DNA of 64,000 nt, taken from positions 2,418,001 to 2,482,000 of the forward strand of contig OY760657.1 of assembly GCA_963663905.2 (NCBI GenBank). The letters are read 5' to 3'. A program made the translations under genes and the position numbers. A model generated the notes under the pieces. It was not told where the DNA came from. It did no database searches and was given only the letters and a program-made list of their open reading frames with translations. Positions 46,200-55,923 of this stretch are shown one piece after another (the first letter of the stretch is position 1; each line of letters begins with the position of its first letter). The DNA is from Saccharicrinis sp963663905. Lineage in GTDB: Bacteria > Bacteroidota > Bacteroidia > Bacteroidales > Marinilabiliaceae.

Positions 46200-48071
46200 A
46201 TGTCCGTTAATTACTTATCAGTTGAAAACCTAACGCATCATTATGGTGACGTTCGATTATTTGATGACCTGAATTTTGGTATTTCCGAAGGAGAGAAAGT
46301 AGGTTTAATTGCCCGCAATGGAACAGGTAAAACTACATTATTAAATATATTAGCTCTAATATTACCTTCAGACCAGGGTACTGTTACATATAGAAAAGGC
46401 ATTACAATCGGTTATTTACCTCAGTTACCGGAAGTAAATGATAGTAACACAGTTATCGAAGAAATTTTTGAGTCTGAAAATCCACAGGTAATTGCCATTA
46501 AAGCCTATGAACAAGCCCTCGAAAGCGGCAATCATGATGAATTAGGACATTTAATTGAAGAACTGGATAAGCTTGGAGCATGGGACTTTGAAGCTCGCAT
46601 CAAGCAGATTCTTACACAACTTAAGATCACCAAATTTGATCAACCTATAGGTCAACTTTCTGGAGGACAAAAGAAAAGAGTAGCTCTAGCACATATTCTA
46701 ATTAGTGAACCTGATTTTTTAATTTTGGATGAGCCAACAAACCACCTTGACCTTGAGATGATTGAATGGCTTGAAGATTATATGTCTCGTTCAAAGGCTA
46801 CCCTTTTAATGGTAACCCACGACAGATATTTCCTGGATAGAGTTTGTAATGAAATCTTTGAATTAGCTGATCAAACACTATATCATTATAAAGGTAATTA
46901 CCAGTATTTCCTTGAAAAAAGAGAAGAAAGAATCTCAACTCATAATGCTCAGGTTGAAAAGGCTAAAAACCTTTTAAAAACGGAGCAAGACTGGATGAAC
47001 CGTATGCCTCAGGCTCGTGGAACCAAGGCAAAATACAGAGTGGATGCCTTTGATGATTTAAAGAAAAGAGCTCATAGTGGCATTCAGGAACAAAGCATAA
47101 ATCTGGATATTAAATCTGCTCGCTTAGGTAAAAAGATCATCGAGTGCTTTAATGTTTCAAAGGCATTTGGAGACTTGAAAATATTGGATGATTTCAATTA
47201 TAAATTTGCTCAGGGTGAAAAAGTTGGTATCATTGGTAAAAACGGAACTGGTAAATCAACATTTCTAAATACCATAACAGGAGCATTAGAACCTGACTCA
47301 GGACACCTTGAAACTGGTGAAACTGTTGTAGTTGGATATTATCGTCAGGATGGAATGAAAATAGACGATGGTAAAAAGGTCATTGATGTTATAGCTGATA
47401 TTTCTGAGTCTATTACATTAGGATCAGGAAACTCAATGAGTCCGGCTCAGTTTCTTCGTCACTTTTTATTTCCTAACGAAATGCACTATGTGCTGGTTGA
47501 AAAACTGAGTGGTGGAGAAAAGAAACGTTTGTATTTGATGACAGTTTTGATGACTAATCCAAACTTCCTGATACTGGATGAGCCAACCAATGATCTGGAT
47601 ATATTTACTTTAAACCTACTTGAAGAATATCTCCAAAACTTTAAAGGCTGTGTAGTTATTGTATCGCACGACAGATATTTCATGGATAAGATTGTTGATC
47701 ACCTGTTTGTTTTTGAAGGACAAGGTGTTATTAAAGATTTCCCGGGTAATTATACAATATATCACGATTTTAAAATAGAAGAAGAAAAAGAACAGCGTAA
47801 AATTGAAAGAGAGAAAAAAGAGCCTGTTCAAAAAGAAAAACCTAAGGATAAACCGAAAAAGCTTTCATTTAAAGAGAAAAAAGAAATGGAACAGCTTGAG
47901 GTTGACATGGAAAACCTAAACTCAGAGAAAGAAGCCATCGAAAATGAATTAAACTCCGGTTCTTTAAGTCCTGAAGAAATTGGTGATAAAGCCAAACGCT
48001 TAAATGAGATAATGGAGCATTTAGATGAAAAAGAAATGCGTTGGTTAGAGCTAAGTGAGATAGAGGGGTAA
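46200..48071 (+). CDS. ABC-F ATPase (Uup-like), translation factor
   Basis: 623 residues with two ABC ATPase domains and no membrane segment. Domain 1: Walker A ARNGTGKTT, signature LSGGQKKR, Walker B FLILDEPTNHLD. Domain 2: GKNGTGKST, LSGGEKKR, ILDEPTNDLDI. The inter-domain P-site tRNA-interaction linker lies at about 245-300. The C-terminus (about 535-623) is a Lys/Glu-rich coiled coil, as in Uup. ABC-F proteins act on the ribosome, and Uup relatives also affect replication-linked processes and transposon excision. The gene ends in a field of palindromes that may act as its terminator. Confidence 0.92.
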   Translation: MSVNYLSVENLTHHYGDVRLFDDLNFGISEGEKVGLIARNGTGKTTLLNILALILPSDQGTVTYRKGITIGYLPQLPEVNDSNTVIEEIFESENPQVIAIKAYEQALESGNHDELGHLIEELDKLGAWDFEARIKQILTQLKITKFDQPIGQLSGGQKKRVALAHILISEPDFLILDEPTNHLDLEMIEWLEDYMSRSKATLLMVTHDRYFLDRVCNEIFELADQTLYHYKGNYQYFLEKREERISTHNAQVEKAKNLLKTEQDWMNRMPQARGTKAKYRVDAFDDLKKRAHSGIQEQSINLDIKSARLGKKIIECFNVSKAFGDLKILDDFNYKFAQGEKVGIIGKNGTGKSTFLNTITGALEPDSGHLETGETVVVGYYRQDGMKIDDGKKVIDVIADISESITLGSGNSMSPAQFLRHFLFPNEMHYVLVEKLSGGEKKRLYLMTVLMTNPNFLILDEPTNDLDIFTLNLLEEYLQNFKGCVVIVSHDRYFMDKIVDHLFVFEGQGVIKDFPGNYTIYHDFKIEEEKEQRKIEREKKEPVQKEKPKDKPKKLSFKEKKEMEQLEVDMENLNSEKEAIENELNSGSLSPEEIGDKAKRLNEIMEHLDEKEMRWLELSEIEG

Positions 48072-48133
48072 GCTATTAATAATATAGATTATTACTATCC
48101 TATAGCATTATGAACTCCATTAATAAAAATATT

Positions 48134-48214
48134 AGGCTGAAAGCCTTTAACATCATAACAAGGGGTATCGCCCCTTGTACACAACTATAACGCAAATCTC
48201 AGGCTGAAAGCCTG
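48134..48214. repeat. Three extragenic palindromes after the ABC-F gene
   Basis: AGGCTGAAAGCCT at 48134-48146, ACAAGGGG-TATCG-CCCCTTGT at 48158-48178, and CAGGCTGAAAGCCTG at 48200-48214. The first and third are the same palindrome. These stems differ from the RAYT-flanking classes. The remaining gap up to 48637 shows no convincing gene. Confidence 0.55.
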
Positions 48215-48637
48215 AAAGTATCTCGAGTAATAATTTTAATTATATTCCAAACCAGATTATCAAAAAAACGTCTTAACATCTTCCTTACAAGAAATCCTTC
48301 TATGATTCTCTTTCTGCTTTTTTATTTAATTATTCACGTCCTCAACCTTAACTGCTACCACCAAAACTACAACAACCTGTATGCCTCGAAAATTTTGAAC
48401 ATGAAAGAAAACTATCTCTTCCCTGTTCGCCTTTTTGAAGATTCATTTTTCACAACTTAAACATTTTTAGATATTATATTATTAACATAACTATCTATTA
48501 TTAGACGATTTTAATACAACAACACTAAGAATATCACTATTAACTATATACATATTCAACAATATACATTATTTATCTAAAATACATATATTTATACTTT
48601 GTTTATTAGAATATTTTTATGATAAGAATTTTATACA

Positions 48638-48645
48638 TATATTTG
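48638..48645 (+). promoter_or_regulatory. Putative -7 box of the metallopeptidase gene
   Basis: TATATTTG matches TAnnTTTG exactly, 34 nt before the ATG at 48680. At -33 there is only TTTTTA, as at several other genes in this window. Confidence 0.5.
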
Positions 48646-48679
48646 AAAACGTTATTTTAAATTTTTAATCAAATAAAAC

Positions 48680-50436
<1,757 letters not shown>

Positions 50437-50470
50437 TACTTATCATTAATAACATTAAAACATTAAAGAA

Positions 50471-50878
50471 ATGAGATATAGCATAATAGCCTTTATATTT
50501 ACACTAATTATATTTAATGCTTGTGATGACCCTGAAACATTCCCTGTATATTATAACGTATACAATCAATCCGAATTTGATATAAAAGTTATCTCATATT
50601 CAGAAGCATCTAAATTATATGGAGATACTATTAACATTCTTAAAAATGAAATAGGAATTTTAACAAATGATTTAATTCCGCAGATGGATAAAGATGAAAT
50701 TTACGAATTGTTTTTAACTAACGCCATTGACTCTATCAAAGTTTTTATTAATGACAAAACAGTTAAAACCTATCAACATGGTTCACCCATATTTAATATT
50801 GACAACTGGGAATTTATTCAAAACGAAGAATCTTTTGATGCTTACTATTATTTAACTAACGATTCATTAGATTTATAA
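50471..50878 (+). CDS. Small lipoprotein, partner of the metallopeptidase cassette (copy 1)
   Basis: 135 residues with lipobox IIFNAC (Cys18). The rest is acidic, and the last 30 residues (FNIDNWEFIQNEESFDAYYY then LTNDSLDL) are closely matched by the lipoprotein at 51113-51529, so the two are paralogues. The family is otherwise unrecognised. It starts 34 nt after the metallopeptidase and shares its operon, which ends at the strong terminator 50891-50922. A binding partner or inhibitor of the protease is possible but only inferred from position. Confidence 0.75.
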   Translation: MRYSIIAFIFTLIIFNACDDPETFPVYYNVYNQSEFDIKVISYSEASKLYGDTINILKNEIGILTNDLIPQMDKDEIYELFLTNAIDSIKVFINDKTVKTYQHGSPIFNIDNWEFIQNEESFDAYYYLTNDSLDL

Positions 50879-50890
50879 AATGATTTATTT

Positions 50891-50922
50891 AAGAGGCTGA
50901 TTTATATTCAGCCTCTTTTTTT
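50891..50922 (+). terminator. Strong intrinsic terminator
   Basis: AAGAGGCTGA (50891-50900) pairs with TCAGCCTCTT (50908-50917), 7-nt loop, followed by a T9 run. It closes the metallopeptidase-lipoprotein operon 13 nt after the lipoprotein stop. Confidence 0.88.
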
Positions 50923-50973
50923 GATATTTCACAACATTACTATAAAATATTTTTTTCAAGAATAATACAGATT

Positions 50974-51078
50974 ATTATACGAAGCCCACAGGAGTTTAGA
51001 GATCAATTACTATCAAAATGCGATGAAAATGAAAAAGATAATATCAATGATCTTTTTGAAGCTTATTATTGGAATTAA
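50974..51078 (+). pseudogene. 3' stub of a second metallopeptidase gene copy
   Basis: This 105-bp segment is nearly identical to the last 100 bp of the metallopeptidase gene (50336-50436). It reads RSPQEFRDQLLSKC, then KDNINDLFEAYYWN and a stop. It has no start or upstream domain. It lies just before a paralogue of the downstream lipoprotein, at the same relative position as in the intact cassette. A tandem duplication of the peptidase-lipoprotein pair followed by deletion of most of one peptidase copy explains it. Confidence 0.85.
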
Positions 51079-51112
51079 TTTTTTAAATCTAATTATATAA
51101 CTTAAAAACAAA

Positions 51113-51529
51113 ATGAAACATTTATCATTAATATTAACGCTCTTAACAATTACACTTTCAATCTCTTCTTGTAAGGACAATTATGATCCTATTTCATATC
51201 AAATTAATAATTCATCCGATTACGACTTAAAGATTGTTGGCTATTCAGCTTTTGATAAATCGTATAACGATACAGTTTTAATATCATCATATGAAATAAA
51301 AGAATTATTTTACCGTGAATCAAAAGATATAAAAGACACAGAACGTCTTAACGAAACCTTTACCAATATATATGATTCATTATTAATTTACATCGACAAT
51401 AACATTGCAAAAAATTATCATCACGAAGATGCTTTTTTTGATATTGAAAACTGGAATTTAATTCAAGATGATGATAAATTTGACGCTTACTATTATTTAA
51501 CTAATGATTCATTTGACTTATTAAAATGA
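51113..51529 (+). CDS. Small lipoprotein, cassette copy 2
   Basis: 138 residues with lipobox SISSC (Cys20). It is a paralogue of the lipoprotein at 50471-50878: shared motifs are DLKI/DIKV-x-SY-S near 40, Y-D/N-DT near 55, and the C-terminal FDIENWNLIQDDDKFDAYYY then LTNDSFDLLK. It starts 34 nt after the peptidase stub, the same spacing as copy 1 after the intact peptidase gene. It has survived while its peptidase has been lost, which would fit an immunity- or inhibitor-like role, but that is speculation. Confidence 0.75.
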   Translation: MKHLSLILTLLTITLSISSCKDNYDPISYQINNSSDYDLKIVGYSAFDKSYNDTVLISSYEIKELFYRESKDIKDTERLNETFTNIYDSLLIYIDNNIAKNYHHEDAFFDIENWNLIQDDDKFDAYYYLTNDSFDLLK

Positions 51530-51695
51530 CATCTCTTATCTATAACTCTATTAAGATCATGAATAAAATCATATTGCGTTTTTTGTTAGTTATAAATTAT
51601 TATCATTTTATATCAAAACATTTCTAACAATAATTAACAACCTTAATTTTTTATTAATTTTTTAAGAATATATTTTTATTACAAATAATTTGTAC

Positions 51696-51703
51696 TACAT
51701 TTG
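51696..51703 (+). promoter_or_regulatory. Putative -7 box of the aromatic operon
   Basis: TACATTTG matches TAnnTTTG exactly. TTTTTA lies at the -33 position. Transcription from here would include the whole leader peptide and attenuator. Confidence 0.6.
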
Positions 51704-51726
51704 CCAACGTTAAATAGATAATAGAG

Positions 51727-51804
51727 ATGACCCACGTAGCATATTTTTATAGCTTTTATTTTTACTTTTTTGGATTTAGCAATCAAAAAGAGGTGGGTTT
51801 GTAG
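51727..51804 (+). CDS. Phe/Tyr-rich leader peptide of the aromatic operon attenuator
   Basis: 25 codons, ATG 51727 to TAG 51802-51804. Codons 6-17 (51742-51777) read YFYSFYFYFFGF: six Phe and four Tyr in twelve residues. This is the hallmark of a ribosome-mediated attenuator that senses charged tRNA-Phe and tRNA-Tyr, like E. coli pheL but with a Tyr component. It ends 23 nt before the terminator stem and 69 nt before pheA. The encoded operon (prephenate dehydratase, aminotransferase, DAHP synthase-chorismate mutase, prephenate dehydrogenase) makes exactly these two amino acids. It was too short to be found as an ordinary gene, but the sequence and context make it convincing. Confidence 0.9.
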   Translation: MTHVAYFYSFYFYFFGFSNQKEVGL

Positions 51805-51826
51805 TATATAAATTTTAAAGAAATTT

Positions 51827-51858
51827 AAAGTCCCACCTCATAGAGGTGGGACTTTTTT
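51827..51858 (+). terminator. Attenuator terminator before pheA
   Basis: A perfect 13-bp stem (51827-51839 with 51843-51855), 3-nt loop, rich in GC at the top, followed by T6 (51853-51858). It ends 14 nt before the pheA ATG. Confidence 0.9.
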
Positions 51859-51872
51859 ATTATATAGATATA

Positions 51873-52778
51873 ATGAATAAAATTAAACGAGTAGCTATTC
51901 AGGGAGGAGCTGGTTCAAATCATGAGATTGCCGCTAAAGCTTTTTTCAATACTGAAAAGTTGGAAATGGTTCCCTGTCAAACTTTCGAAGAGTTGTTTGA
52001 AACCATAAGAAAAGACAATAGCATTTATGGTATTATGGCTATCGAAAATACTTTGGTTGGTAGCATCTTAAAAAATTATACTTTACTAAAAGATTCAGGA
52101 CTTGTAATTATCGGAGAGTATAAGTTACGAATTAAACATCAGCTACTTGCTTTACCCGGTCAAAAAATTGAAGATATTACAGAAGTTCATTCTCACCCAA
52201 TGGCTTTAGCACAATGCGAGGAATTTATTAAACAATATCCTCACATTAAAATGATTGCTTCTGATGATACTGCATTAAGTGCCAAATGGGTTCAGGACAA
52301 TCAACTAAAAGGAGTTGCAGCAATTGCACCTGAATTAGCAGCTGAAAAATACAAACTGGAGATTCTTGCCAGGGATATAGAAACAAACAAAAGAAACTTC
52401 ACTCGTTTTTTAATTATATCAGATAAGGGTAAAACAGAAGTCGAAGATCTTTTAATCAACAATCAGGTTAACAAATCATCTTTAGTTTTTTCTCTACCCC
52501 ACTCTGAAGGAAGCTTATCTCAGGTATTATCCATCCTGGCATTTTACAATATCAACCTATCTAAAATACAATCACTTCCTGTTGTTGGACACGAATGGGA
52601 GTACTTATTTTACATAGATTTAGTATTTGAAGATTACAACAGATACTTGCAATCATTAGATGCCATACGTCCTTTAATAAGCAAGTTAAAGGTACTTGGA
52701 GAATACCATGTTGGAAAAAGATCTTACGATACCGTAAGCAACGACAACAAACCATTATCAGAACAAAAAACATTTTAA
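51873..52778 (+). CDS. pheA: Prephenate dehydratase
   Basis: 301 residues from ATG 51873. An in-frame ATG at 51846 lies inside the terminator stem and is rejected. The catalytic prephenate dehydratase domain (about 1-185; IQGGAGSNHEIAAKAFF, PIENTL-type block AIENTLVGSI, and the NFTRFLII motif with catalytic Thr-Arg-Phe) is followed by an ACT domain (about 195-285, SLVFSLPHSEGSLSQVLSIL). The ACT domain gives feedback control by phenylalanine. It converts prephenate to phenylpyruvate. There is no chorismate mutase domain here, because that activity is on the DAHP synthase two genes downstream. It is first in the attenuated operon. Confidence 0.95.
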   Translation: MNKIKRVAIQGGAGSNHEIAAKAFFNTEKLEMVPCQTFEELFETIRKDNSIYGIMAIENTLVGSILKNYTLLKDSGLVIIGEYKLRIKHQLLALPGQKIEDITEVHSHPMALAQCEEFIKQYPHIKMIASDDTALSAKWVQDNQLKGVAAIAPELAAEKYKLEILARDIETNKRNFTRFLIISDKGKTEVEDLLINNQVNKSSLVFSLPHSEGSLSQVLSILAFYNINLSKIQSLPVVGHEWEYLFYIDLVFEDYNRYLQSLDAIRPLISKLKVLGEYHVGKRSYDTVSNDNKPLSEQKTF

Positions 52779-52782
52779 CAAT

Positions 52783-53949
52783 ATGATAGAGCCAGCTAAT
52801 CGGATTAGCGAAGTAAAAGAATACTACTTCTCTAAAAAATTAAGAGAGATTGACGAAATGCGTCAACAGGGCATTGATGTCATCAATCTGGGTATTGGAA
52901 ATCCGGATCGATCTCCTTCTGATGTTGTTTTAGATGAACTGAAAACATCTTCAGAAAACAAAAATAATCATGGATATCAAAGTTATATTGGTATTCCTGA
53001 ACTAAGAAATGCCTTTTCTAGCTGGTATCAAAAGTATTTTAAAGTTGAATTTAATCCTGCCAACGAAATCCTTCCTTTAATTGGTTCAAAAGAAGGAATC
53101 ATGCATATTTCAATGGCATTTTTAAACAAAGGTGATCAGGTATTGGTTCCTAATCCAGGATACCCAACTTATGCTTCGGTATCCAAATTAGTTGAAGCAG
53201 AAATCATCAACTATGATTTAAAAGAAGAGTTAAACTGGCAACCTGATTTCGAGGAACTTGAAAAACAGGATTTAAGCAAAGTAAAATTAATGTGGGTTAA
53301 CTACCCAAATATGCCTACAGGTGCTAATGCTACAATTGAATTATTTGAAAAGTTGGTAGCTTTTGGTAAAAAGCATAATATTTTAATTTGCAACGATAAT
53401 CCATACAGTTTTATCTTAAATGATAATCCTTTAAGCATTTTCCGTGTTGAAGGTGCTAAAGATATTGCTATTGAGTTAAACTCTTTAAGTAAGTCGCATA
53501 ACATGGCTGGTTGGAGAATTGGAATGGTAACTTCTAATCCTACTTTTATTCAATACATTTTAAGAGTAAAAAGTAACATGGATAGTGGAATGTTTAAACC
53601 ATTACAATTAGCAGCAGTTAAAGCTCTTTCTTTAGAGAAAGAATGGTATGATGAAGTAAACAAAGAGTATTTCGAACGAAGAGAATTAGTTTGGGAAATC
53701 ATGGATATCCTGAATTGTAATTACGATAAAAATCAAAGTGGAATGTTTATCTGGGCTAAAATCCCTGATTCAGTGAATTCTGCTATTGATTTATCTGATA
53801 AAGTATTGAACGACGCTCATGTATTTATTACACCGGGAACTATATTTGGAACTCAAGGAGATAAATACATTCGTATCTCACTTTGCGCAAAGCAAGATGT
53901 ATTAAAAGAATCAATTAAACGTATAAAAAACAGCATAAATCTAAAATAA
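52783..53949 (+). CDS. Class I/II aminotransferase (aromatic/aspartate type)
   Basis: 388 residues, starting 4 nt after pheA. Fold-type I PLP enzyme: INLGIGNPDRSPS near 35, LPLIGSKEGIMHISMAFLN near 100, PLP-contacting WVNYPNMPTGA and ICNDNPY, Schiff-base Lys in ELNSLSKSHNMAGWRIG, and RISLCAKQ near the end. In this operon it should transaminate phenylpyruvate and hydroxyphenylpyruvate, the last step to Phe and Tyr. The wider family also contains LL-diaminopimelate and alanine aminotransferases, so the substrate is inferred from context. Confidence 0.88.
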   Translation: MIEPANRISEVKEYYFSKKLREIDEMRQQGIDVINLGIGNPDRSPSDVVLDELKTSSENKNNHGYQSYIGIPELRNAFSSWYQKYFKVEFNPANEILPLIGSKEGIMHISMAFLNKGDQVLVPNPGYPTYASVSKLVEAEIINYDLKEELNWQPDFEELEKQDLSKVKLMWVNYPNMPTGANATIELFEKLVAFGKKHNILICNDNPYSFILNDNPLSIFRVEGAKDIAIELNSLSKSHNMAGWRIGMVTSNPTFIQYILRVKSNMDSGMFKPLQLAAVKALSLEKEWYDEVNKEYFERRELVWEIMDILNCNYDKNQSGMFIWAKIPDSVNSAIDLSDKVLNDAHVFITPGTIFGTQGDKYIRISLCAKQDVLKESIKRIKNSINLK

Positions 53950-53950
53950 G

Positions 53951-55033
53951 ATGGTAAAATTAGACCTTGAAAAAATTAGTTTCCCTGGATTAGAGCTTGA
54001 ACGTCCATGGATGATAGCCGGACCTTGTAGTGCAGAAACAGAAGAGCAAGTATTTGAAACAGCTAAACAGGTAAAAGAAGCTGGATTTAAAATATTCAGA
54101 GCAGGAATTTGGAAACCAAGAACACGTCCGGGTGCTTTCGAAGGTGTTGGAACAATAGGTTTACCATGGCTTAAAAGAGTTAAAGAAGAGTTAGGTTTAT
54201 TTGTTGGAACTGAGGTTGCAAATGCTCACCACGTATTTGAAGCTATTAAACACGGAATTGATATTCTTTGGGTTGGAGCTCGTACAACAGCAAACCCTTT
54301 TGCTGTTCAGGAAATTGCTGACGCTTTAAAAGGAACAGAAATTCCTGTTTTAGTAAAGAATCCTGTAAATCCTGATTTAGAATTATGGATTGGTGCATTA
54401 GAACGTATCAACCAGGCTGGTATCAAAAAATTAGCGGCTATTCACAGAGGATTTTCTACCTACGATAAAACTAAATACCGTAATCACCCGCAATGGCAAA
54501 TTCCAATTGAGTTACGTCGTCGTATTCCTGATTTACCAATCATTTGTGATCCATCTCACATCAGCGGTAAAAGAGAATTAATTTATGAAATTTCTCAGGA
54601 AGCAATGGACCTTAACTTTGACGGATTATTAGTTGAAGCTCACCGTTGCCCTGAAAAAGCATGGAGTGATGCAAGTCAGCAGGTAACTCCAGAAGAGTTA
54701 AAAGCTATTTCTGATAAAATTGTACTTCGTGCACCTAAAATCGGAGAAAAACCAAGGGTAACTCTTGATGAACTTCGTCAGCAAATTGACTCATTAGATA
54801 CTGAAGTTCTTGAAACATTAAAGAAAAGAATGGAAATTGCAGAAGCAATTGGTCGTTACAAAAAAGAGAACAACATCACCATCTTACAAACTCGTCGTTA
54901 CGATGAAATTATGAACAACCGTAAGGCTAAAGGTGCTAAAATGGGATTATCTGATGAATTCTTAACAAAACTATTTGAAAGTATTCACCAGGAGTCTGTT
55001 ACTCGTCAAAATAAAATTATGAATCAAGAGTAA
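53951..55033 (+). CDS. Bifunctional DAHP synthase / chorismate mutase
   Basis: 360 residues, starting 1 nt after the aminotransferase stop. Residues about 1-265 are a KdsA-type (type I beta) DAHP synthase: GPCSAETEEQVFETA, KIFRAGIWKPRTRPGAFEG, GARTTANPFAVQEIA, AIHRGFSTYDKTKYRN, and CDPSHISGKRELI. Residues about 275-355 are an AroQ-type chorismate mutase (TLDELRQQIDSLDTEVLETL, KKRMEIAEAIGRYK). One polypeptide thus supplies the first step of the shikimate pathway and the branch point to prephenate. The fused mutase probably also serves as the feedback sensor, as known in relatives. Confidence 0.95.
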   Translation: MVKLDLEKISFPGLELERPWMIAGPCSAETEEQVFETAKQVKEAGFKIFRAGIWKPRTRPGAFEGVGTIGLPWLKRVKEELGLFVGTEVANAHHVFEAIKHGIDILWVGARTTANPFAVQEIADALKGTEIPVLVKNPVNPDLELWIGALERINQAGIKKLAAIHRGFSTYDKTKYRNHPQWQIPIELRRRIPDLPIICDPSHISGKRELIYEISQEAMDLNFDGLLVEAHRCPEKAWSDASQQVTPEELKAISDKIVLRAPKIGEKPRVTLDELRQQIDSLDTEVLETLKKRMEIAEAIGRYKKENNITILQTRRYDEIMNNRKAKGAKMGLSDEFLTKLFESIHQESVTRQNKIMNQE

Positions 55034-55042
55034 AAATATATC

Positions 55043-55095
55043 AAAAGAGATAAGAAAAACAGAGTTAAAGCAACTCAAAATCTTATCTCTTTTTT
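55043..55095 (+). terminator. Intrinsic terminator-like hairpin between aroG-type gene and tyrA
   Basis: AAAAGAGATAAGA (55043-55055) pairs with TCTTATCTCTTTT (55081-55093), with an inner GAGTT/AACTC stem in the loop and a T6 run at 55090-55095. It lies inside the aromatic gene cluster, so tyrA is either attenuated or has its own promoter. Confidence 0.7.
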
Positions 55096-55127
55096 ATTAT
55101 TTATCTCTTTCTCTTATTTAATAAAGA

Positions 55128-55904
55128 ATGAAAATCTGCATTTTGGGGGCCGGAAAAATGGGAACCTGGTTAACAGACGCCCTATGCCTTGACCACGAAG
55201 TGGCCATATACGACCCAAATTTAGAAAAGCTTAAATACATTTTTAATACTCAAAGATTAACCAAACTAGAAGAAATTACAGAATTTGGTCCTGAGTTATT
55301 AATTAATGCTGTTACATTAAAATTTACCATTGAGGTATTTAAAGAAGTAATTCCATATCTACCTAAAACATGTATTATTTCTGATATATCATCTGTAAAA
55401 ACAGGTTTTAAAGAGTTTTACGAAGAAGTTGGTATGCGCTATGTTTCAACTCACCCAATGTTTGGACCTACATTTGGTAATCTTAAAGCATTACAAGAGA
55501 GTCATGCAATTATCATTACTGAAGGAGATCACCTTGGTAAAGCTTTCTATAAAGATTTTTACGGAACATTAGGACTAAACATACATGAGTATAGTTTTAT
55601 TGAGCATGATGAAACTATTGCGTATTCTCTGTCGATTCCTTTTGCTTCTACATTAGTTTTTGCATCAGTTATGAAAAAACAAGATGCTCCGGGAACTACA
55701 TTTAAGAAACATTACGATGTTGCAAAGGGACTTTTAAGTGAAGATGACTACTTATTATCTGAGATTCTGTTTAATCCTTTTACAGGCGAACAAGTAGAAA
55801 AAATCAGATTAAAGTTAAAGGAATTACTTGCTATCATCGATAATAAAGACAGTTCAAAGATGAAAGAATTCTTAGCTGAAGTAAGAAAAAATATTGCAGA
55901 ATAG
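55128..55904 (+). CDS. tyrA: Prephenate dehydrogenase
   Basis: 258 residues. An N-terminal NAD-binding Rossmann motif ILGAGKMGTW (4-13), SDISSVKTGF near 86, the conserved STHPMFGPTFG near 106, and a helical C-terminal dimerisation domain. It oxidatively decarboxylates prephenate to 4-hydroxyphenylpyruvate. There is no chorismate mutase and no ACT domain. The mutase is on the upstream DAHP synthase, so the pair splits the functions that E. coli TyrA combines. A 94-nt gap with a terminator-like hairpin separates it from the other three genes. Its stop codon lies inside the stem of the next terminator. Confidence 0.92.
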   Translation: MKICILGAGKMGTWLTDALCLDHEVAIYDPNLEKLKYIFNTQRLTKLEEITEFGPELLINAVTLKFTIEVFKEVIPYLPKTCIISDISSVKTGFKEFYEEVGMRYVSTHPMFGPTFGNLKALQESHAIIITEGDHLGKAFYKDFYGTLGLNIHEYSFIEHDETIAYSLSIPFASTLVFASVMKKQDAPGTTFKKHYDVAKGLLSEDDYLLSEILFNPFTGEQVEKIRLKLKELLAIIDNKDSSKMKEFLAEVRKNIAE

Positions 55905-55923
55905 GGTATTTCTACCCTATTCT
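55898..55923. terminator. Bidirectional terminator overlapping the tyrA stop codon
   Basis: AGAATAGGGTA (55898-55908) pairs with TACCCTATTCT (55913-55923) with a 4-nt loop. The tyrA TAG (55902-55904) is in the 5' arm, and the convergent gene's stop starts at 55926. Confidence 0.75.

Larger units (their letters stand above)
51727..51858 (+). promoter_or_regulatory. Transcription attenuator of pheA operon (1:2, 2:3, 3:4 segments)
   Basis: Segment 1 ACCCAC (51730-51735) pairs with segment 2 GTGGGT (51793-51798). Segment 2 GAGGTGGG (51790-51797) also pairs with segment 3 CCCACCTC (51832-51839) as antiterminator. Segment 3 with segment 4 (51827-51839 with 51843-51855) is the terminator. Stalling on the Phe/Tyr codons covers segment 1 and frees 2 to pair with 3. 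A ribosome at the stop codon covers 2 and lets the terminator form. Confidence 0.88.

Noticed and set aside
47486..47831. Minus-strand ORFs over the ABC-F gene
   Set aside because: They lie opposite conserved ATPase motifs and show no protein-like features.
48348..48446. Minus-strand 32-codon ORF ending in a Cys/Gly-rich tail (HTGCCSFGGSS)
   Set aside because: It has no promoter box, no neighbour link and no recognisable family. A chance ORF cannot be excluded, so it was not annotated.
51846..51872. Upstream ATG for pheA
   Set aside because: It lies within the attenuator terminator stem and T-run. The ATG at 51873 gives the normal PheA N-terminus.
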